This document shows, in pieces, positions 1 to 10,806 of a stretch of 64,000 nucleotides of DNA. Position 1 is the first letter of the stretch, and each line of letters begins with the position of its first letter. The notes under the pieces were generated by a model. That model was not told where the DNA came from, did no database searches, and worked only from the letters and a program-made list of their open reading frames with translations. The stretch comes from Physcia stellaris (taxonomy: Eukaryota > Ascomycota > Lecanoromycetes > Caliciales > Physciaceae). The stretch covers positions 496,001 through 560,000 of the forward strand of contig JABSSW010000030.1 in NCBI GenBank assembly GCA_018902385.1, read 5' to 3'. The translations under genes were made by a program, and so were the position numbers.

Positions 1-967
1 TGGGAGAACTTTGGAGTTCGAGACGTACTGAGTAAAGGATGCTTTTAGTCCAGCACCAGACGGAGTTTTTGAGGCACTCAAAGGAACGATAGGGGCGCTA
101 GATGTCATGGTGAGGAATGTGGTGCTCATGCTACTGGTAGGTAATGTCGCTGGGACGGTCGAAGTCGTGCTGGCCCACGAGGTGACTCGATGTAAGGCGC
201 CTTTTGCTTTCGGCCGACCTCCTTGTCTACAGTGGCCAGCGCTTACCACGACCGCGTACGCGAGGAGAAGAAGGAAATGCATGATGCTACTATAGTGATC
301 GACAGTGGAAAGCCGGCTTTCCACAGAAACGAAAGAAAATTTAGACAAGATGCAGCAAAAGAAAGAGCGACGGTGGAGTACGGATAAAGGTGAGCGAGTG
401 CACGTAGTATTTGATTATTAGAATTTCCTCCTATCCCCGGTACATTTAGGATGTTTCGCCCATGGACCACAAATCTCCGGCTTACAAGATCCGAAACAGT
501 GTGCTTCCGCCGCCGTGTCCAAGCAAGACTGAAGGTCGGATTCTCAGCGATTTTTCGCAAAGCACACCCGAGTGCCCGTATGCCTCAAAGCTGCCATCGT
601 CTTAGCCACAGCCGACTGACCACAAACGCGAGATCGAAAAGTGACGATCATTCGATATGTGTCACTTTGAGAACTAATGACGGGACGAGCAACTACCCAG
701 GTCTTTGAACTCGTCCATTTGGTTGCATAACGGTCAGAGAACTCAGGTAGAATCACAATATTAATGTAGCAGCCGATATAAGCGCTCGAATAAAGGCCCC
801 CAAGAAGCGGCTCGGTGATTCAAAAGGGTGGGAGGCTGGGAGGCTGGGAGCGGAATCCGGAGTCGCATTCACGCTCAAGGTCTCATTCCAAATTGGGAGA
901 TTAGGGTACGGAGTAAATTATTGTTGTTTCCATGCCAGCTGAAGCTTTTCGGATCAGCAAATGGTGA
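1..967. other. left edge, no gene assigned
   Basis: This is normal-composition sequence with no gene I can recognise. One plus-strand frame is open from about 31 to 295 and could be the tail of a gene lying mainly to the left, but its product matches nothing I know and it ends in a basic run (ARRRRK). Bases 828-853 hold a short GGCTGGGA-type tandem repeat. The other short open frames overlap on both strands and show no family features. Confidence 0.4.
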
Positions 968-2230
968 GTGTTACAATCACCGATCCGTCAAACCTGTTCA
1001 GTCTTGATGAGTGGCGGGAATTCTCGATTTCGAAACGCTCGCCACTCCTTGGCGTTTTCTTTTCTCATCCTTTTCAGCGCTCAATTTTCGACTCAGCAGA
1101 ACTCAACAACGACGTTTTCAAAAATAAGGGCAATTGTTGATCAATTTATGCGATCACAACGAGATAAATACTTGCGTATCGCAGAATTCAATTTCTTGAT
1201 AAAGATGAAAAAATTTGCTCATTGAATTCAGAAATTCGCACAGAGTTAGATTCGTGAATTACTTTTGATGAAAGAGCGAAAAACGACAAGAAGTCGCAAG
1301 CGTTTCGAAATCGAAATAAGTGTTCTATTCGTACAATAAGATTTCTGTACGAATAAATTCGTCTGACGCGAGTGATCGATCGGAAAAAATTATGACTCAT
1401 GCGAGTCATGTCTCGATTCTTCTGATCAATTGAAAATTCAAGTTTTCGAGAAAATATTTTATCATTTCTGATTCAATCAATCATCAAAGTTTTCGAGTTC
1501 GTACAGTTGCTGTACGGCTTGCAGCGCAATCATCAATCACGTGTAAACTTCATGTAACTGGCCAATGTTGTAGAAACCTTTATGCGCTTTTTAACGATGC
1601 AAGAATCACGTAGATTGATCTCTTCGTTGTGATGTTGTGTTGTGTTAATTTCAATGCCTACTTTAGGCTTCTCCCTGCTTCGCTGTACGGAGATCCGCAT
1701 CAAAAGTCCTGATGTGCGCTAAAAACAGGAGATAATCAGGGGGGCCTAAAATAAGCACCTAAAAGTGCTGTGGGGGTATGTCTGAGCTGCCAAAGGCGAG
1801 CTGTTGGGGGCAGCTGCAGCTTTTCTAATCCTAAAAATTCAATAATCTTGGCACATCAGGACTTTTGGTGCGGTTTTTTTGAAAAAAATCACGGGCAAAC
1901 TTGTATTCTTTTAAAAATATCGGGGAAACCTTTCAATAATGCACATGATTCACATTTCCAGAGAGCTAGTATGCTAAGTATTCCAGACTCGATCAATCAT
2001 CAAAGTTGTTACGCCCGTGCAGTTGCTTTACAACGTGAGTCTTCAAAATTTATCCTTTGTGGTGAAATTGTAGAGCTACTCATGCGCTTTTCAACGACGC
2101 CAAAACCACGTAAATCGATCTTTTGATGATAGTGTTAGAATGCTTTGAACGTGGACTTCCAGCTCCTCCCTTCCGTGGGAGATTTTTGTTGAAAAAAATC
2201 AAGGGCAAACTTGTTTCTATCGAATAGTAT
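968..2230. repeat. dispersed AT-rich repeat, less-degraded copy
   Basis: This stretch is related to 28771-30040 at the left border of the AT-rich block. Shared landmarks in the same order include a segment around GATCGATCGGAAA (1374 and 29210), a segment starting ATCAATCATCAAA followed by a 'gtacagttg' stretch (1485 and 29325), and the ending AAATCACGGGCAAACTTGT (1887; degraded at 30015). The piece from ATCAATCATCAAA onward occurs twice here (about 1485-1640 and 1985-2140) and twice in the other copy (about 29325-29490 and 29575-29750), so the family has an internal duplication. This copy keeps many ApG and CpT dinucleotides that the other has lost. No coding capacity is evident and the family is unknown to me. 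Confidence 0.65.
1695..1873. repeat. inverted repeat (hairpin), about 23-base arms
   Basis: The left arm, 1695-1718, contains CAAAAGTCCTGATGTGC. The right arm, 1851-1873, is its reverse complement (GCACATCAGGACTTTTGGTG) with one mismatch, and about 130 bases lie between them. It has MITE-like geometry, but I see no convincing target-site duplication, and the right arm lies in sequence that aligns loosely with the other copy of the surrounding repeat. Confidence 0.45.
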
Positions 2231-2641
2231 GAGAACAAAATAGAGAATTGAAAAATGAAAAATAAACATTAATTACCGTGCTATACATCTTCATTATGGC
2301 GATACCGAAAGCTACTGCCGAAGAAACGTTCTTCAGTGCTGCGGTCTCATCCACTTGTTTTATCAGTCAGATGTCAGGATAGTACTGCGTGGCGAGTCAT
2401 CGATTACGAGGGACTTGTTTTCTGTCCAGACAGAAAAGGTACACATCAGCAAGATTTGCACTATGTGTAAGAATGGAGTGTAGAGCAATGATATGGTCAT
2501 AAAGCAAGGAAGGAATGATCAGTCGTTTATGTCTTGACCAACAACAGGATTTTATGACTCGTGTTCAATAATAAGCTTACCTGTTCTCAACGAGGCCGTT
2601 CAATACAAACTTGCTGTCTTACTATTCAAGCGTGCAATGCC

Positions 2642-4749
2642 CTAAAACGGTTCCCCATCTGTCCGACTTCTCCTCCAACTCCATCTCCTGCTGTTCTCTG
2701 TTGCCCTGCCTCTTTCTCTCCTTCTATCTCTTTCTCGCCGCCTTTTGCGATCGAGCTGGCTTCCTAGATTAGAGTCCCTCGCCGGGCTTGCCGGACTGTG
2801 AGGCCGGACCGGACTCAGTGGGCTATTCGGACTCCTTGAACTTCCTGGACTTCCCCGACCCCGTCTCTCACGTCCTGCCCCGACACCTAGAAAATCTCCA
2901 GCGGGAAGCTCAAATATCTCTCGCCGTTCCCCAGCACCCTTTGATACCCCGCTCCCCTCCATCTCAATGCCACCTCTCGATCCCTCCATTTCCACACCCC
3001 CGGGCGTCCCCGGTGCTTCCGCTCTGATACTGTCCGGGCCAGGACTGCCCTCCATCTCCAAACCGTGCTTCTTGCTAGTGCCATAGTAGGTACCATCCCC
3101 TTCCACTTCCCCAGGTAGGTTAACATCGCCATGTAGCTCATTGGGTTTTTGCGGTGATGTATCTTCAAATTCAGCTTTGTCGTTGGTAGCATCTTCTGTC
3201 GATGGTTTTCCGGAACCCATTCGCTTCCTTTTTCGGCGTATATACCAACCGATACCAGCGCCAATGAGAAAGAGACAAAGACAGACTGCTGCGACAATGA
3301 TGCCAACAGTGGCGCCTGTGGAGAGTTTGGGAGCAGAACCTGGTTCCGACAGAGAGCGTATAGATATTATGTTTTGGGGCGCATTGGGGGACCACTTGGC
3401 TTGGGATACGCTGAATTTAGATCGTTCGTAGTCAACAGTCAAAAAGCTGGAGATAAGTAAATCAGTACGGCAGCTTCAATGTCCTAGTATAATGAAGCTT
3501 ACGATTCCTGTAAAAAAGTACGGCCTAATGTGAATTGCGACTCGTTGGCTGCGCGTCGTAAGGGAAAGTAAGACTGGGAGGAATTTACTATCGGTGGACC
3601 TACAACGAGATCAAAGGCAGCATAAGGGAATGTAATATTGACTATACCACCCCCATCGTTATCGCTGAGAATAAAGGAGAGGCTTGCGTCTTGTTGCTTC
3701 AGTGTATCATGCAGCGAATCGTTCACAAGGTATAGATCGGTCTTCCTGTCATAAGTGATGCCAAAAGCATCTTCGAAAGCTTTGCATGCACTCAATGGAA
3801 GCCACAAATGCGGTACTGTTGAGTCAATGAAGGATAGAATACGGCCGCCTACGAGAAGCTCTTTCTCCTTGGTTTCCGAGTCAGAGAACTTGATGGAATT
3901 TATCCCCACGACGAGATCTCGAGAGATATCGCTAGCGAAGTTGAAAGTAACATCATTGGGGATAAACCGCGAAGAGTCATAGCCGCCGAGGGTCAGACTT
4001 GCAGTGGTCTTCTTGAGGTCTGCCATCTGTCAGTTTTGGTCGTCCCATTCTCTAACAGGAACGCACGGTATTGGGCTCCGGCATTGTAGCCGAACGACAG
4101 ACTTGGTATCATGCTCTGGTTCTTGAGAGTAGCAAGGAAACTCTGAGATCGGTCGTCCCAGGTAAAGTTGACAGGTCTTGGAGTCAGTCCTAGACTTCCC
4201 AAATAGAAGTCCTTAGTGTCGATAGCTGCAATAACCTGGTGGTCTACAGTTGGACCACCTGACCCTGGATATCCTGTACCCAGCGTATCGTGACCGTAGC
4301 CACCATTGTCATAGTTCGATGTGTACGGTAGGTTCAGCTCCACGCCAAGTTCATAATTCCCTTGGTATTCCCACGTCGATGATGTACTGTTATTGAAAAC
4401 GTTCCCACGATCGTCCGGGCATCCAGAAGGATCGTGGGGAGTGCAGCCATCCTTTCCAATTATCCATGTCTCCGCAACGGTGGTGGAAGCGAGTACACGA
4501 AAGACTTGCTCTGGTTTTCCAACGCGGATGACGAATGTGGACCAGGGCCCATCGTTGCCGTCCCTACATTATGTCAATGTGCGACGTCAAGAAAGGAGCA
4601 AGAACGCGTACGCACCAGGTTTGGCTGGGCTCAACTACGATAGGCTTCGCCATCGAAGGGTCAAACTATTCCAATAATACGCGAGGGAGCGATTTGACGG
4701 GAAGGCGTCCTCCGAGGACTAGTCGCAAGCACAGGAACAAGGAATACAT
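2642..4749 (-). CDS. membrane-anchored pepsin-like (A1 fold) protein, catalytically degenerate
   Basis: Proposed exons are 4653-4616, 4563-4067, 4019-3503 and 3446-2642, with all junction phases agreeing, giving 618 aa. The extracellular part has the A1 aspartic-peptidase fold (WDGNDGPWSTF near the N-terminus, then LTLGGYDSSRF, then GRTFLQESFLTVDYER). A membrane segment lies at about residues 396-420, followed by RRKRKR and a low-complexity tail rich in Pro, Ser, Glu and Arg. The first active-site position reads LASTTVAETW instead of the usual DTGS, so the first Asp is missing; the second reads IDSTVPHLW and keeps its Asp. Proteolysis is therefore doubtful and a cell-surface or wall-binding role is possible. 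The start is uncertain: an ATG at 4749 would add a signal-like stretch (SLFLCLRLVLGG) but meets an in-frame TAG at 4668-4666, so I use 4653. The N-terminus may be damaged or missing a small exon. Confidence 0.8.
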
Positions 4750-5486
4750 CGTAATGTTCAGTTCTCGATGCCATGGGAATGGAGCGATTTTCTAGCCTCG
4801 ACTTCCCCTGGAAGAGCCTGGCAGGGAGGGTGTGCGACAGTGCGGCTGAGATTGGAACGACCTTGTCGTACAGCAGCCTGGCCAACCAGCGATGTCATAC
4901 AGCTTTGAGGCAGTTTACTGTACTACTTGCGTTTGTTAGGCGCAGTCGCCAGTTATCGTAAGGCGCTCTACTCTTTAGGGCGCTGATCAACCGTTTAATA
5001 AGACTCTAGCTCTCTGGGTGCTGGTAAAGGAGCCAGCGAATCATCCCAGCGGATCGCGCCCAGCGCGTTTAGTGAAACCCCTTCCTATCGGCATATGCCT
5101 TTAAGTAGAAGACAGGCTTTTCAGTGTACTGAAATGATTATTGCTTCATGTTGACCGTCAAGATAATTGCTCAAAGTGGGATGCAAGGTAAGACTCTTCC
5201 ATGAACGGATCTTTGATGGCTTCGAATGTCTCCGATCCGAGTACCACCCAACACGACCTGGTCCATCCGACACAGCTCATGAGAGATGAAGCAATACACA
5301 CAAGAATGGGCTGGTCTAGTATCTGCTTAAATCGTGAATGCATGTGTCATTCACATTCGCCATATATGTACAATAATCGTGGATGCTCAAAACTCCACAT
5401 CAATCTATTGCCTGCACGCTGTTGCATTCATACATCGATCTCAACCATCGAAATCTGGTGGAAGACCCTTCGAGTTCTCGAAGCCT
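4750..5486. other. intergenic, no gene seen
   Basis: This lies between the start of the pepsin-like gene and the stop of the E2 gene, both on the minus strand. It holds the promoter of the former and the 3' region of the latter. Short overlapping frames on both strands show no family features. Confidence 0.5.
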
Positions 5487-6104
5487 CTACCGCTTGGCAT
5501 ATTTCTTGGTCCAGTCCTTGGCCTTCTTCGTAAACTCCCTATTGTTGTCCTTGAACTCTTTGGCGATGTTCACTTCGATCGCCTCATCGGGCTCAGGTGC
5601 AGTGAGGATCTGTTTAACAAAGGCAAGGACTGTGGTCATCCTTGTAGGAGGTTTCCAACTATCGGGGCGTAAAAGTCCCAAGCACATGCTACCCTTGTCG
5701 TCATTCGAGATGTTTGGGTGATATATCTTGGTCTTGAAACTGAGAACAGGAGCTTTGAACGGGTAGTCGCTTGGGAAGGTCACATGAAGGAGGAATAATC
5801 CGCCCTGCAAGGCGTGGGTTAGTGGTGGGATCTTGCTTGTAGTGTGCGCGTTATGAGGACGGTTGGACCCAACACATTTGACGCTGTGTGAGAAAAGGGA
5901 CATACTGCATAAGGAGTATTGTCGAGTCCAGTGATGGTGACTTTCCAAGTGAGCATGTCCTTGTCATCGATACTGATATCGAAGCCATCGATCGGACTTT
6001 CCTGGAGCATTTGATACTCCTATTGGGGGTGTTAGCAGAGCATAGGTTGGATTATCAATAATGATAGTCTTGCATACCTTAGCAGAGCGTTTCTGAGCAG
6101 CCAT
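5487..6104 (-). CDS. E2 ubiquitin-conjugating enzyme
   Basis: Exons 6104-6078, 6019-5906 and 5804-5487 join in frame to a 152-aa protein that is only a UBC fold. E2 enzymes accept ubiquitin from E1 as a thioester on a cysteine and pass it on with an E3. The HPN motif is at residues 76-78 (YHPN) and the catalytic Cys at about 88 (KGSMCLGLL); the P-rich loop (RPDSWKPP) and the C-terminal helices (AKDWTKKYAKR) are present. The start MAAQKRSAK is set by a GTATGC donor. Both introns have consensus ends (donors GTATGC and GTATGT; acceptors AATAG and TTGCAG after CTAAC-type branch sites). It resembles the UBC4/5 group in size, but the sequence around the active-site Cys differs from the usual ICLDIL, so I give no exact orthologue. 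Confidence 0.93.
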
Positions 6105-7047
6105 TTCGTATGGTTGAGAAATTCAACGTCGAGGGTTTGGAGCTTGATGTGACAGAGGTCCGCGTTCCGACGAGTTAGGTGGTGGTGGCTCTTGTGGGCT
6201 GTGCGTAGATGGAAGTTTGTGATTGTTTATGTTGAAAGAGAAGAAGGAGGATTGCTGCTTCTTATATGCAGACATCCATGAATTAGCAGTCATTGTCATG
6301 CGTCAAAATCAGTGTGATCTCAGGCTCATAGTATGTACCGATCTACCCGAAATGTGCAAGCTCATGGTGATTCGTAATTTTTGAAAGTTTCGATCATTAC
6401 GACATATGAGCAACAACGTTTTCAATGCAAGGTATCATGTCGAAGAAATTACTAGGATTGTGCGTGTCACAGGAGCGAGCTAGTACAGTTCAGTTGCCTA
6501 CATTACTATTTAGGCAAGGCATACCCTGGCTGTCCTTGTCTGTTGCGACTCCATTAGATACATATTATTAAGATGTAAAGTAAAGTATCTCCCTATTGTG
6601 CCAACCCTTTCATGATCTGATGTGATCCATCGTGATTTTGATCATACGACTCCCGTGAGGCTTGTTCCTGCCTCATCATCATGTCGATCTCCTTGCGGTG
6701 ACGGACAGGAGTGAAGGATGTACCCTGTGACAGGGCAAAACTCGTAAGACTTGATCGATTAGCGAATAGCAGTATTGCCAATTGACTCCTATGGTAGATG
6801 ACTGCACGTTAGCCCCGAAGAGGCCCACTTTACAGTCGTAAAGGAACAACGAGTCTAGACAAAGGCTTCCATCACCCCTGGCATGGACGGCGAAGCTTTC
6901 ATGTTGCTTACTTCAGAGCGCTATAAGGAAACCCATGCTTTACGAATCGGCCGTCGTACCAAGAGAGGGGGTGGAGGCGCTCCCCGTACAAGGGCATTTC
7001 ACCTTTGAAGTGTGCTGAAAATGGGATTGGAATTTTTCTGAGTGTCT
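6105..7047. other. intergenic: E2 promoter and SEC11 3' region
   Basis: No gene could be assigned. A 62-codon minus-strand frame at 6593-6781 has a plausible polar composition (RHRKEIDMMMRQEQ) but no partner exon and no known family. The part next to 6105 is the presumed promoter of the E2 gene. Confidence 0.45.
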
Positions 7048-7650
7048 TTACTCTCTCTGTAGCACTACCATGATACCCATTAAACCTAATAGTACGGTTT
7101 TCAACCAAGGATGCTCCGAGAGCAAGATCGTGACATAGCCCACAAAGGGAACGTATCCAACGACGCTGCCAATGATATCTTCTGACCGATTCAGGTAATC
7201 TTGACCTTTTGCGTAAAGCTCTGTATCGTCGGCTAAATTGTTGTCGCCTTTTGTGAGAAGCTTCAATGGTTTACTCCTATGCTACTGTCAGCATAGCCAC
7301 AATTAAAACTTTGACACCACGTAATGCTCATTGCATAAACGCTCAGTTATTGTGACTTACCCTCCTCCATACTTTCTGACAACTCTATGTACTATAGGTA
7401 TATCCTTTCCCTTCACGTTATAAACGACAACCTCCCCAATCTGTGTGTTTTGACTCCTATTCCAAAGGAAGAGCAGATCGCCCCTTTGAAACGCTGGCTC
7501 CATGCTTCCAGACAAGACGACTACAATAGGTGACGGGGAGTCTGTAGCGACAGAAAGACCTTTCCATAACATGAACGCTGTCGAGAGAACAAGAGCGAAA
7601 TTGAGGACCTGAGTGAGGGTTTGGCGAACATTGCTCAATGCGGAAAACAT
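7048..7650 (-). CDS. SEC11: signal peptidase complex catalytic subunit SEC11
   Basis: Exons 7650-7361 and 7276-7048 give 172 aa, the normal length for fungal SEC11. The protein is the S26-family serine protease of the ER membrane that removes signal peptides from secreted proteins. The N-terminal membrane anchor is about residues 13-33; the catalytic Ser lies in LSGSMEP (about 49), His in IVHRVV (about 88) and the conserved acidic site in [10 protein letters not shown] (about 113). A C-terminal hydrophobic segment ends in VVLQRE, as in relatives. The intron has a GTAAGT donor, a TGCTGAC branch site and a CATAG acceptor. The gene looks whole. Confidence 0.97.
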
Positions 7651-8345
7651 GACGGACGGGGCGAAGGCGTCTTTTTGGTGAGCAAGGAATTTCTCTTTCT
7701 GTCTAGCGAGAGGATTGCAGAGGTAGTGGTTGCTGTGACCCTGATCTGAAAAGAGCTGTTGGTTGTTGGAAAGAACAGGTAGAGTTGACTCTTGGCGCTA
7801 ACCAAAACCAGTCGATATGTAAAACGAAGGTTCCCGTCCACTACTACTCCCTCGGTTCAAAGTACAAATCAACCTGTGTGACCAAATGCCATGAAATTGT
7901 ACTCGTACGCGTTCAGCCAATCTACAATTCTCGTGTGTCGATCCGTTTTGCATTTATTGGCAGCAAAGACTGCATACCTACACTACATGAAGGCTCTAGG
8001 TGCACTCGATCCAAAGGACCAAGCAGCTCGTTGATGGCGACTCCACGGCGCTACGGGATGGACTCGAGGCATACGGCTAACGGGCCCAGACGAATATTAT
8101 GCCAAGTTTGATACGTCGAACGATGATTCGTCGAGGCCGGCGTATCTTACCAATTGGCGTTTCTGCTCAGAAGCGACACGTCAATGTGCATCGAAAATCA
8201 AAGAGCCGCACTAGAATCCCCAGGAATTCACACCGCGATGACAGACATGTGTTCAATTGATATACACTTTTCCCAAACATGTCTAGACGCTGTTTGACTT
8301 GCAGCTTTGGGCGTGACAAGCTTTGACTGAAGCTCTAAGAGGCAA
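7651..8345. other. divergent promoter region
   Basis: This is the space between SEC11 (minus) and the next gene (plus). The open frames here overlap each other and show no family features. It presumably serves both promoters. Confidence 0.5.
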
Positions 8346-10478
8346 ATGGCTTTGATCGCACATGCCGAAACAGCGCAAGATATTGCAGCTGGCCTGAACA
8401 AATTCTTAGATTCAGTACCAGAGCACTCGACCGAAATCACTGCACTCATATCTGAATGTTTCGCCATAAGCTCTGCACTACGGGAGTTGACTACCGCTAT
8501 TGGAGACTCACGATTTAATCGGCGGTATCACGAGGTAGCAGACGACATCACGGTCACGTTACGTAGTTTGGAATACACTTTCGAAGATGTTCGTCGATTG
8601 TTCGGAGGACTGGGTAGAGCAGATCATTTCTCCGAAGCAGCTGCCTACCGCGCGGTCTGGACAGAGATCACAATGTGGTTTCAAGAAGAAAGTAACAACT
8701 TGCTTTGTCGACGGCTTGAATACTACAGGAGGTTTCTGCTATTGCTGACTTCTTTCATTGAAAGGTGGATAGCCTGCCAGGAGCACAAAGCGAGCATTGC
8801 CAATCTAACAGAATTATAGAGTGTCTCCTGATCCTTATGACCTCAGAGTTCTTCGAGATCGAATTGATGTTCTTTTACAAGCGCAAGAAGACCGACTTGC
8901 AGATAACATGAATGATCTGTCTCTTGGAAGTCCAGGTTCGAATTTACACTTGCATAAAAAAGGAAGCATGCTCTCTGGCCATTTGCTAACAAAGGACAGC
9001 GGCGGCCAGAGTAAGATCTTTTGAAAGGAGAAGACCCCAAGGCATAGGTCCTCCTTCACCGCCTTCTCCAGATCTAGGCCCAATACCGAGACGAAGACAT
9101 GGTCCCCAATCGCCGCTCTCTCCAGGATTCGATCAAGAATTTCGGTGGAATCCTCCAGCCCCTGAAGTTCCTAATTCGCCAATAACCACGAACACCTCTT
9201 CTACGTCCCAGTCATCGCGAGCCAGTTTTGCAACCTCTCATTGGGTACCAAGGATGTTTGAGCAAAGCCGGCCAACTACGGGGTTTCATAATATTGGTCA
9301 AGTGTTAATCTTACCGCCTTCGGATATTGGATATCATCTTACCGCGTCCCAGATCTGTATGTTTAGGTGAAGATTCACCAAGCGCTAGCAGTAGGCTTGC
9401 TGAGGACTACGAGAAACTTGCGGAAATGTAAGTTACGGTCGTTTTTCTGGTTGTCGTGAGTCTGATTATCTAGACCCTTCGAGCGTGGAGATCTGCTCGT
9501 TCGCTTTTATCTACGCCCGTCAGACCAGCGAGCAAGAATCCTTTGTCGAATAATCCGTCCAAGCCGGGCACGCAAACAGAGCTGTCTACCTTTAACCTCT
9601 TTACGAGTCCAAAGAGTTGCTTCTTGCCTCAAATTATGCCGAATGGACCGGTCTGGGCGGTCCGTCACCATGTGGGCAAATTTGAGGTTTTCAAGCTACG
9701 AATGTGTGCCTTGATCATGTCACTACGTCTTAGCTGTTCGCGTTAATTTTTGATTACTCTAGATCTGATATTGTTCCACTGCACATTCCTCGCCCTGAAA
9801 GCGGAAGACTCCGAGAACCACATTCGTGGGACCGTGGATGACGAACTCCACGGAGAGAAGGAATACTTCGGCGGGTACGATTGTCCTCTGCTTTCCCTCC
9901 GCACTGTTGATAAGCTTTAGCTTGATCATTGACGACTATTACGAGCATGCTTTGAGGGTATTCAAAGACCGCGATTCTGGTGGCATTCGCCTGCAAGCTT
10001 CAGTCCGCGGTGGTGATTTGAAAAGGTAAAGAGAATCTCCAGTATTCTCATAAAGGACAGCGGGCTGACGGTGGTAGAACTCCCGTCTGGACCGCATTCA
10101 TCACACATCTGATCGCGTCACCCACGTGGATGTGGAGGGATCCACATAGTCCCAAAACCGTACACCTTGCTGATCTTCAACGCTATATCTTTACCGAAGA
10201 TTACACGCCTCAGCTTGGTCCAGATGGCGAACATGAACTAAGGTTCAAGACATCTAAGTGTATACTTCGCCAACCACACCTTCTAGGAATTTGCTGAATG
10301 GCTTCTAGATGCATTGGATTTTATGGAAGCTATCGACGACCTTGCACGTCCTCGGGCATGACTGGATCAAACAGCAAACAATGACGGTACGACTGACGAT
10401 GATGACGATCCTTCTTATGAGATTACGGCCACCATGACGACTGATTATGAAGGTGGTAATACCCAACTCAACTTTTAG
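8346..10478 (+). CDS. conserved fungal protein of unknown function, damaged 3' end
   Basis: Exons 8346-8764, 8820-8935, 9000-9296, 9367-9427, 9474-9703, 9763-9874, 9921-10025 and 10078-10257 join with consistent phases to about 506 aa. From memory it belongs to a widespread uncharacterised Pezizomycotina family: a helical N-terminus (RLEYYRRFLLLL, LLQAQEDRLADNMNDLSLG), a Ser/Pro-rich middle (SPPSPDLGPIPRRR), and a C-terminal domain with LPFERGD-like, WANLRFSSYE, DDYYEHALRVFKDRDSG and RYIFTEDYTP motifs. The last part should read DALDFMEAIDDLARPRA and then an acidic tail to 10478, but the intron at 10258-10308 leaves it one base out of phase, and an in-frame TGA lies at 10359-10361. The 3' end is thus damaged or misassembled. 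No catalytic motif is visible. Confidence 0.75.
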
Positions 10479-10806
10479 ACTTTCTTAATCTTAAACCAAA
10501 TCTACCGCCAGAAAGCCAACTCTTTTATGATTTCTCCAACCCCATGCCAAAATGGTGAAGATACAATGTTCCTTTTAAGGTACTGAAGGGAAGTACCTTA
10601 TCCGGACTCAATATTACTAAGCACCCCAGCGGAACATCCGGGCTGTGCCGAGTTAGCCCTCCCTTAGAGGATTCCTTGGCTTTCTATCCTTCCCATAAAT
10701 CATTTTCTTTTGCGGTAACACACCACTCAATATCAATACGTTCGTTGTGTTACAGGTCATGTCCGCTGTTCATTCATGGTACCTGACAAAATACTGATAT
10801 TCGATT
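10479..10806. other. intergenic, MFS promoter
   Basis: There is nothing recognisable in this stretch. It precedes the MFS transporter start at 10807. Confidence 0.5.

Noticed and set aside
107-295. 62-codon frame at the left edge
   Set aside because: Reads plausibly but matches no family, and any gene would lie mainly outside the window.
1881-2213. CRISPR-like spacing of the GGGCAAACTTGT repeats
   Set aside because: Only two copies, far apart and part of a larger duplicated unit; a eukaryotic sequence.
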